DNA of 23,437 bases from Ruminococcus sp. UBA7158 (GTDB taxonomy: Bacteria; Bacillota; Clostridia; Oscillospirales; Ruminococcaceae), in NCBI GenBank assembly GCA_002491605.1, contig DKWG01000021.1, positions 1 through 23,437 of the forward strand. Direction: 5' to 3'. The notes under the pieces were generated by a model. It did no database searches. It was not told where the DNA came from and worked only from the letters and a program-made list of their open reading frames with translations. Made by a program: the position numbers and the translations under genes. Shown piece after piece: positions 8,233 to 14,617 of the stretch (positions are counted from its first letter, which is position 1; every line of letters begins with the position of its first letter).

Positions 8233-8619
8233 CTATATCTTTACCAAAATAGGCTCGTGAGCCGAAATTAGTTCAACTACCGTATCTATATCATCAAAGA
8301 TGATATAATCCTTAAGCAATACTTTTTCACGAGTATATGACGATTGTTCATGAAAGAACCTAACATACTCTGAGTTTTCAACGATATACATACTGTTGAG
8401 CGTTAAATTCTCCGATTTATTCTTTTTGAGTTGAAAAAAACGCTCGATAAAGCCGTTTTCAATTGAGTATCTCATGTCAAAAACATAATCGAAAACGAGT
8501 TTATACCTACAGCGGTCAGTTTTTGACGTAAAGAATATCTCAAACTTTTGATCAGAGCCGCTTATATTGTAAATATGATCTATGTACAAATTATACTTAT
8601 GATTAACTAATTTTTCCAT
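8233..8619 (-). CDS. Probable immunity protein for the main Rhs toxin
   Basis: Unrecognised 128-aa soluble protein (MEKLVNHKYNLYIDH...). Its ATG at 8619 lies just 4 nt after the stop of the Rhs C-terminal half, with GGGAG of the last Rhs codons as SD. This tight coupling is typical of toxin-immunity pairs and is the main reason for the call. The frame stays open upstream to 8769, but that part overlaps the Rhs gene and lacks an SD site. The protein is rich in Phe/Tyr and charged residues with alternating beta-strand-like segments (FEIFFTSKTD, YKLVFDYVFD), possibly an alpha/beta immunity fold. A+T content is high relative to neighbours. No membrane segment, so it would act in the cytoplasm on the incoming toxin tip. 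The binding partner is inferred only from gene order. Confidence 0.75.
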   Translation of the reverse strand: MEKLVNHKYNLYIDHIYNISGSDQKFEIFFTSKTDRCRYKLVFDYVFDMRYSIENGFIERFFQLKKNKSENLTLNSMYIVENSEYVRFFHEQSSYTREKVLLKDYIIFDDIDTVVELISAHEPILVKI

Positions 8620-8623
8620 ACAA

Positions 8624-11239
8624 TCAGTCTCCCAAATACCTAATTTTAATGCTTGTTTTATTAATAGTATCGTATATTTCGAGCGATGGAGCTCCTCCAA
8701 CAGTCTTTCCCGCATGAAGATTAACTGTTTTACCATCTGGCAAATATCCCACAATTGTACCATTACCATATTGTTTTACATTAGTCAAATTCATTTTTTC
8801 AAAATCACGCATTGCACTATTATAATCACCAGATTGATTAACATAATTATATGTTTTTCCTGTGCTATTTGTAAATTCTTTGTTCTTTAATACATTTCTC
8901 ACTGGCTTACTTAGTGACTTTGCAGGCTTCAGCCCCGGATTACAAGCCGCCAGACCAACAATTCCAGCCGAAGCAACAGCCAAAGTATTCCTTGCTCCAT
9001 CATATGCCTTTTGGTTTCCTCTGAAAATACCATCTCTTATTACATTAGTGCCGGTGAATATTTCACCCACATCGCTGGCACCGAATGCAGCTACAGCACC
9101 TGCCACTGCATAACATCCTGCTGTCGCTATTGTTGTTATTGTCGCCGCAGTTGCTCCCGATGCTCCGACTGCCATTGACACTCCAAGCCCTATTGCAGCC
9201 CCTGCCGCTCCTGCTGATGCTACCACAGCAGTAACAACTACTGCCGTAACTGCTACTGTTACAACAGCAGAAAGTATCTGCCCCCAAGATGGCCATAATC
9301 CATTCCTATCAACAAACGCAACCGGATTATCATTACAATAAGCATACCAGTTCAGTCCATCCTTAGCAGGGTCAACAGTTGTAAACCTACCCACCATCGG
9401 ATCATAATACCTTGCCCTGAGATAAATAAACCCGGTCTCGGTATCATAGTATTCACCGCAATATCTAAATGGATTGGTATCATTAAGATCACGGGTTATT
9501 TCATTACCGTAAGCGTCATAGTCATACGTTTTAAGTAGATTTCCGCTTGTATCTACGAGCTGAATTACATCGCCGTGAATGTTATACAAGTAATAAGCTG
9601 AATTTGATTTAATAAGTTCAAGACCGTACGCATACTTATTACTTCCGTCACTTACTACTTTGCCGTTTACATATGTATAGGAATTAGTCTTTCCGTTGTT
9701 TAACTTGTATAATCTCAATCCATTAGGCTTGTAAGCATAATATGTATCGCCTGCAGAAGTCATTCTTCCGAATGTATCATAGGTATAATTGGTAGTCTTT
9801 ATGCCTTCGGTTTTAGCAGTAAGGTTTCCGTTCGCATCATAAGCGTAAGTTTTTACCTCAGAAGTTTCTCCGTTGGTTGTTGTCTCGGTTGCAAGCTGAC
9901 CCTTATCGTTATAAGTATAAAGTACCTGAGATACACCGTCAACAATTACTTTTGTTCTGTTTCCTGAATTGTCGTAAGTGTAATATTTAGAGCTTGCTCC
10001 GCTGACTTCGCCTATCAGTCTGCCGAGCATATCGTAAGTATAGTTAGTTGCTACACCGTTATGGTTGGTTTCAGAGGCAACATTGCCGTCAGGTAGATAT
10101 GTATAGTTAAAGCTTGAAAGAACATTTCCGTCGTTGTCTCTGTTGACAAGGCTTGTTGCAAGACCGGCTAAGTTATAGGTATAATCAGTTTGGGTTATTA
10201 GACTGCCTTCATAATAATTCTTTGTGCTTGTTCTTAAGCCTCTTGGGTCGTAGGTATAATTAGTCGCACTTAAGCCATTGACTGCTGAAAGCATTCTTCC
10301 TGCTCTGTCATAGGAATATGTTGTTACATCTGAGCCTATTGTAACAGATATGAGGTTTGAGTTTGCATCATAAGCATAGCTCGCTGTGCCGTCGCTTATC
10401 TTTCTGCTGTAGCTGTCGTAGGTATATGGAGTTGCTATTCTGCCATCAGTCTCATAATAAAGTAAACTATTCTTATAATACCCATAATTAACAATCTGAG
10501 AACCAGTTGACATTATTATCAGATTGCCAAGAGCATTATACGAGTAAGACTTAGTGACACCATTTCTATCCGTACAAGATCTTATCTTTCCATCCGCACT
10601 ATAAACATAAGTCTCAGGCGTTGTTTCACCCGGGTATGTGCAGGAGGACAGGTTTCCATGGCTGTCATAGGTATAGCTTGTTACATATCCGCCGGCATTA
10701 GATGAGGTCATTAAGCCCCTTACATCATAGGTGTATTGGGCGGTTATGATGTATTCGGTTTCTGATGTATACTGCTTTACCTCGGTGAGCAGGTTTCTTT
10801 GGTTATAGGTATAGTCTGTCCGTCTGGATAAATATGCGCTTGTGCCTTGTGGATATACTACCTCCTGTATTTTGTTGCCGTTGCCGTCGTAGCTATATAA
10901 TGTTACCTTCGTATTTGAAGAGTCTATCGGTACAGTTTCCGTAAGTACTCTTCCGAAATCATCATATGTATAAGTGACAGTTGTTCTCGACGGGTCTGTC
11001 TTTGAAGTAACATTTCCGAGCCAGTCATATGAGGTTGACGAGGTATTTCCGAGTGGGTCGGTTGTTCTTTTCAGTCTTCCTGCATAGTCATAGGTATAGC
11101 TGTTTGTTGAGGTACAGCCGTTTTGAGCGTCTAAAGGCGAAAGGTCGGTAAGCTTGTTGCCCAATGCGTCGTAGGTATATGATGTCAGAAGCTCGGTTGT
11201 GCCGTCGGACTGTCCTTCCTTCACAACTCTGTCACGCAT
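8624..11239 (-). CDS. Rhs/YD-repeat polymorphic toxin, C-terminal half (core, pre-toxin, toxin tip)
   Basis: 871 aa from the first ATG, but really the 3' part of a longer Rhs gene whose 5' part is 11284-14181 in another frame. This frame is open upstream to about 11330, past this ATG, which has no SD. Residues 1 to about 585 are many YD repeats of the type YTYDxxGN/R. The RHS core follows (RYCGEYYDTETGFIYLRARYYDP and VGRFTTVDP, ending VDRNGL at about 642-647). Next is a hydrophobic Ala/Val/Gly-rich pre-toxin segment (about 655-720), then a linker up to NPGL near 770. The last 101 residues are a variable tip with LPDGKTVNLHAG, GGAPSLEIYD and IKIRYLGD. In Rhs proteins the repeats form a shell that encloses and delivers the tip into a target cell. 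I cannot assign the tip's activity; a small nuclease is plausible. An immunity gene follows at 4 nt. Confidence 0.85.
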   Translation of the reverse strand: MRDRVVKEGQSDGTTELLTSYTYDALGNKLTDLSPLDAQNGCTSTNSYTYDYAGRLKRTTDPLGNTSSTSYDWLGNVTSKTDPSRTTVTYTYDDFGRVLTETVPIDSSNTKVTLYSYDGNGNKIQEVVYPQGTSAYLSRRTDYTYNQRNLLTEVKQYTSETEYIITAQYTYDVRGLMTSSNAGGYVTSYTYDSHGNLSSCTYPGETTPETYVYSADGKIRSCTDRNGVTKSYSYNALGNLIIMSTGSQIVNYGYYKNSLLYYETDGRIATPYTYDSYSRKISDGTASYAYDANSNLISVTIGSDVTTYSYDRAGRMLSAVNGLSATNYTYDPRGLRTSTKNYYEGSLITQTDYTYNLAGLATSLVNRDNDGNVLSSFNYTYLPDGNVASETNHNGVATNYTYDMLGRLIGEVSGASSKYYTYDNSGNRTKVIVDGVSQVLYTYNDKGQLATETTTNGETSEVKTYAYDANGNLTAKTEGIKTTNYTYDTFGRMTSAGDTYYAYKPNGLRLYKLNNGKTNSYTYVNGKVVSDGSNKYAYGLELIKSNSAYYLYNIHGDVIQLVDTSGNLLKTYDYDAYGNEITRDLNDTNPFRYCGEYYDTETGFIYLRARYYDPMVGRFTTVDPAKDGLNWYAYCNDNPVAFVDRNGLWPSWGQILSAVVTVAVTAVVVTAVVASAGAAGAAIGLGVSMAVGASGATAATITTIATAGCYAVAGAVAAFGASDVGEIFTGTNVIRDGIFRGNQKAYDGARNTLAVASAGIVGLAACNPGLKPAKSLSKPVRNVLKNKEFTNSTGKTYNYVNQSGDYNSAMRDFEKMNLTNVKQYGNGTIVGYLPDGKTVNLHAGKTVGGAPSLEIYDTINKTSIKIRYLGD
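8930..9120 (-). repeat. 191-bp direct repeat, copy B (main Rhs gene)
   Basis: This is the partner of 7983-8173 in the same orientation, encoding the pre-toxin linker of the main Rhs protein. Recombination between the two would remove 947 bases, exactly the current toxin tip, its immunity gene and the start of the orphan cassette. Confidence 0.9.
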
Positions 11240-11267
11240 ATCTATATAGCTGACGGTTATGAGTGAT

Positions 11268-11332
11268 GGCGAGCTGCTGTCGCCTACAATGTCTTTGTGT
11301 TCTTTTTGATCTTTAGGTCGCAGTCGAAGTCA
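11268..11332 (-). other. Frame break in the Rhs gene with a possible slippery site
   Basis: The upstream frame ends at TAG 11284-11286. The downstream frame is open only after a TGA near 11330. The two must join by a -1 (or +2) shift in this window. The codons ATC AAA AAG (11310-11302) contain C-AAAAA-G, and slipping one base back there enters the downstream frame exactly (next codons GAA CAC AAA). A GC-rich hairpin GGCGA/TCGCC (11268-11284) lies 17 nt beyond. Either a programmed frameshift, a phase-variable tract, a mutation or an assembly error would explain it. Confidence 0.7.
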
Positions 11333-14181
11333 TAGACATACTGTTCCTCATAAACAGGAGTTTCGCTGTTTGTGAAGCTGTATACCTTTTTAGATGCGAC
11401 ATCGCCCTTGGCGTTGTAGGTGTATCTTGTTATTCCGTTGAGGTCTTGTTCGGAGGCTATGCGCCAGTGGTCGTCATAGACTATTGATTTGACGGTTATT
11501 GCGTTGTCGACAACAGTCAGCAGATTGCCGAATTGGTCGTAGTCGTATTTTTTATAATATCCTGCCTCATCGACTACAGTCATACTGTTTTCACTTGTTG
11601 AAACGGTATAATATCTATTTTCGCTTGTGCCATCGGGGTTGGTCTTTTTGGTTATTCTTCCCTTTGAGTCGTAGGTGTATGAGGTTAGATAGCCGTTTCC
11701 GTCGGTTTCAGTGAGGACTCTTCCCATGCTGTCGTAGGTATAGCTTTTAGTTACACCGGCAGTTGTTGTTGAAGCCAACCAGCCCGATGGGTTATATGTA
11801 TTTGTTGTAAGGACATAGCTTTCGCTGCTTTTGTACTCCTTGGTTGTCAAAACGCAGCCGTTGGAGTTGTAGGTATATTCGGTTTTACCGCTGAGAATAT
11901 TGTTTACATATATAGACTTGGTCTTTATGTTCTTTTTATCCGCAGTCAGTGTATTTACTTCTTTGACAGTCATTCCGCCCGATGTGTACTGGCAGGATGT
12001 CATAATGTGGTATGTTGGGTCGTAGGTGTAAGTGTATTTTACTCCGTTTATGGTTTTCGAGGTGACGCAGCCGTAGACATCGTAGGTGCAGTAGTCCTTG
12101 ACTGTGGCATAAGAATCAAAATCGTAAATCGGATGCCCGACATAACAGCCCAGTTCGCTGTCATAGTGACTGCCGGCACCAATTATTGTACCATATCTCT
12201 TGCCATAGATTTTTTTCTCGAAACCGGATAACTTACCTGTTTTTGAAGAATATAAATCATACGAATAATCATTTATATATTTAAGTCCGTCTAAGAAATA
12301 CGTTTCATCAATAACATACCCCGTATCCCAATATGTATATGTATTACTTAAATCTCCCTCAGTTCTGACAGTTGATGAAGTGTCATAGCTGTATGTAACC
12401 TTACCGGTTTCTCTTCCCCTGTCAATGTCCTTTCGCTCTGAAACGCCGTTAAAGGATCTGTTTTTCCCCTTTGCATAGGTATACTCTGTAACCGCGCCTG
12501 TCGGATGTGTAACCCTGTTTATATAATTATATGTTAAGCGATTCAAAAACTCGTGTACATATTCATAACGGTATACTAAAACGCCTAACCCATTATATTC
12601 TTCATGACAATTACCATAGATTTCGGGACCGTCTACAACAGAGTAGTATTCAAAGGTTGTTGTAAGTCCTTCTGCGTCTGTTATTGATTCAAGCAGATAG
12701 TCATCGTGACTTTTTGTGAACTTAAAGCGTATTACCGAGCCATCGGGCATGGTTACCCTTTGATTTGTCAGGCTGTAGTCGATATTGACAGTTGAAGTTC
12801 CGTTTGAAACGGTCATTCTTTTAGTGAATACATCATCTGAGCCGACAATATCCACAGGAATACTGATGTCTGAATATACAAAGGTCAGCCTGTTGCCGAA
12901 TCTATCGACCTTTGCTGTTATGTATCCGTCATCATTGAAGTATTCCTTTGTTCCGTCCTCAAATGTAAGCTTATATTTTGAGTCATAGTATGTGCCGAAA
13001 TCCGGCTCAAGGCTTAGTCTTTTTGAATTTATTCCCGTAAGAGAATATGTAACGGTATCCGATGTGTTTTTAGAATTAATCTCACACTCGCTTCCGTCTG
13101 TAAAGACTATTTTAGGAGTACTGAAATTCTTTTCTATTCTGTCGAGGTCAAGTCTCCAGCCGCTTGCAGGCATAAGAGCAGTTTTATTCGACCAGTCATA
13201 GTCACCGTAAGTAGTTGTGGTCTTTGAACGTTCACTACTTCCGATACGATTTCCGCTGCTGTCAACTATCGGATCAGTTCTATACTCACTCTTTACCGTC
13301 TCCTTAACCGGTATAGAAGAATAGGCTGAGTCATACTTAAGCGTAAGGTCTATATCCATGCCGTTTACGCCCGGTATATGCGCTATATCGTATTTATATA
13401 TCAGCGAACCGCTTACCACTGACACGGCTTCGTTTTCGGACGAGTTTACATAGTAAGGCGCTGCCTTGGGTATTTCCTCTTCATCTGCTGCAAGCGCTTC
13501 TATTCCGCTATTTGGGTAAAGCTCCTTGAAGACATCGTTAAGCAGCTGAGCCGTAAGCTCAGATGTCATACCGGTTTCAGCGCAATACTCCCTAAAGCAC
13601 TCGGGACTCAGATAGTATACACCGGCAAGGTAGATAAGGTATTCGTCAGTCAGCTCGTAAAGCTCGGGGATTTCATCGTCACTGAGCATTGCGTCTAAAT
13701 GATTGAGTCCGAGTATTTCGGACGCCGCATAGCTATACAGTGCCCTTTGCGCTCCGACACCGTTTAACACCAAGCTTTTGACAGTTTCGGGACAGCTTCC
13801 GCCGTACATATTGTTTGAAAGTGCCCAATACTCCTGTGCTTCATAAACCGCCTGAGCAGTGTCGCCGTATGAGCCGAGCATTACATAAGCCTGCGATTCA
13901 TTGACATCCATCAGCCACATTATCTTTTCGATATCGCTTAAAAGGCTGTAGGTTTTATCCGGCTCTCGGAGGTTTACAGGATCGAATAAGGCTTCATAGT
14001 CTGATTCCGGTATGTATGCTTCTTCGGGGAGGTATACAGGGTCGTATGCACCGTGAATGATGTCGGTGGGAGTCATTATGTTGGAAATTTGAGATGCATT
14101 GACGACTAAGGTTAGCTCAAGACTCTGAAACAGCAGTACAACCGTCAGCATTGCCGCAAGTATTCTCTTAAATTTTGTCAT
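11284..14181 (-). CDS. Rhs/YD-repeat polymorphic toxin, N-terminal half with signal peptide
   Basis: 965 aa from the ATG at 14181; a TTG at 14190 is in frame but sits against the weak SD (GAG), whereas the ATG is 9 nt from it. Residues 2-30 are a Sec signal peptide (KFKR, a Leu/Val-rich core, then VVNAS). An Asp/Glu/Leu-rich helical domain covers about 35-235. A beta-rich entry module follows (SGSLIYKYDI, DIDLTLKYDSAYS). YD repeats fill the remainder up to EEQYVYDFD at the C-terminus. It stops at 11284 while still inside a repeat and lacks the RHS core and tip, which are encoded in the next frame. Joined, the gene would be about 1,850 codons, similar to WapA-like secreted Firmicute toxins. 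No LPXTG anchor is present. Expression should come from the promoter at 14329-14358. Alone, this half would be a secreted shell fragment with no toxin. Confidence 0.85.
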   Translation of the reverse strand: MTKFKRILAAMLTVVLLFQSLELTLVVNASQISNIMTPTDIIHGAYDPVYLPEEAYIPESDYEALFDPVNLREPDKTYSLLSDIEKIMWLMDVNESQAYVMLGSYGDTAQAVYEAQEYWALSNNMYGGSCPETVKSLVLNGVGAQRALYSYAASEILGLNHLDAMLSDDEIPELYELTDEYLIYLAGVYYLSPECFREYCAETGMTSELTAQLLNDVFKELYPNSGIEALAADEEEIPKAAPYYVNSSENEAVSVVSGSLIYKYDIAHIPGVNGMDIDLTLKYDSAYSSIPVKETVKSEYRTDPIVDSSGNRIGSSERSKTTTTYGDYDWSNKTALMPASGWRLDLDRIEKNFSTPKIVFTDGSECEINSKNTSDTVTYSLTGINSKRLSLEPDFGTYYDSKYKLTFEDGTKEYFNDDGYITAKVDRFGNRLTFVYSDISIPVDIVGSDDVFTKRMTVSNGTSTVNIDYSLTNQRVTMPDGSVIRFKFTKSHDDYLLESITDAEGLTTTFEYYSVVDGPEIYGNCHEEYNGLGVLVYRYEYVHEFLNRLTYNYINRVTHPTGAVTEYTYAKGKNRSFNGVSERKDIDRGRETGKVTYSYDTSSTVRTEGDLSNTYTYWDTGYVIDETYFLDGLKYINDYSYDLYSSKTGKLSGFEKKIYGKRYGTIIGAGSHYDSELGCYVGHPIYDFDSYATVKDYCTYDVYGCVTSKTINGVKYTYTYDPTYHIMTSCQYTSGGMTVKEVNTLTADKKNIKTKSIYVNNILSGKTEYTYNSNGCVLTTKEYKSSESYVLTTNTYNPSGWLASTTTAGVTKSYTYDSMGRVLTETDGNGYLTSYTYDSKGRITKKTNPDGTSENRYYTVSTSENSMTVVDEAGYYKKYDYDQFGNLLTVVDNAITVKSIVYDDHWRIASEQDLNGITRYTYNAKGDVASKKVYSFTNSETPVYEEQYVYDFDCDLKIKKNTKTL

Positions 14182-14328
14182 TGCATTCAACTCATTTCAT
14201 ACGGAAATTTTTGAGTGTCGATGTAAATAGCTTTTTCACAGCAATGATGTTTAAATATAAAATTTCAACAAACATTACCATCGAATTTAATCAGGTTTTA
14301 TAAAAATCATGTCATATATAACATAAAT

Positions 14329-14358
14329 ATTATACAAAATTTCTACGGTTCTTGTCAA
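14329..14358 (-). promoter_or_regulatory. Strong sigma-A promoter of the Rhs operon
   Basis: On the minus strand a perfect TTGACA (14353-14358) and a perfect TATAAT (14329-14334) are separated by 18 nt. The leader to the start codon is about 140 nt and A+T-rich. I see no riboswitch or clear hairpin in it. Confidence 0.8.
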
Positions 14359-14617
14359 TAGAAATAGAAAACTTTTCTACATTTGCTATGCAGCAATTAA
14401 AAACAGTGAAATAGCAAGCATAACATATTGTTATTGTTATTAGAAAAACTATTGATACGACCGGCATATTTATCAAAAAACAATCCCCTTAAAGCAGACC
14501 GACCATTCAAGCCTGCAATAAGAGGATCATATTATGAAGATAAGATTACGATTTAATTACTAACAGCTCTGTGAGCATATAAGCTTGTTCGCAAACTGTG
14601 AGCGCAAAATCATAGCT
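14359..14617. other. A+T-rich spacer between the M16 peptidase gene and the Rhs promoter
   Basis: No gene or clear intrinsic terminator was found. Two direct copies of CTGTGAGC occur near 14569 and 14597, just past the M16 stop. Their meaning is unknown. Confidence 0.4.

Noticed and set aside
9063..9296. 77-codon minus-strand ORF very rich in Ser, Cys and Gly
   Set aside because: It is an out-of-frame reading of the Ala/Val/Thr-rich pre-toxin region of the Rhs gene, with no SD of its own.
7139..14190. Insertion sequence or transposase remnants in the Rhs island
   Set aside because: No transposase-like frame or terminal inverted repeats were seen; the duplication is explained by Rhs cassette homology.
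14569..14605. CTGTGAGC direct pair past the M16 stop as an attachment site
   Set aside because: Eight-base repeats 28 nt apart are expected by chance and no mobile gene adjoins them.
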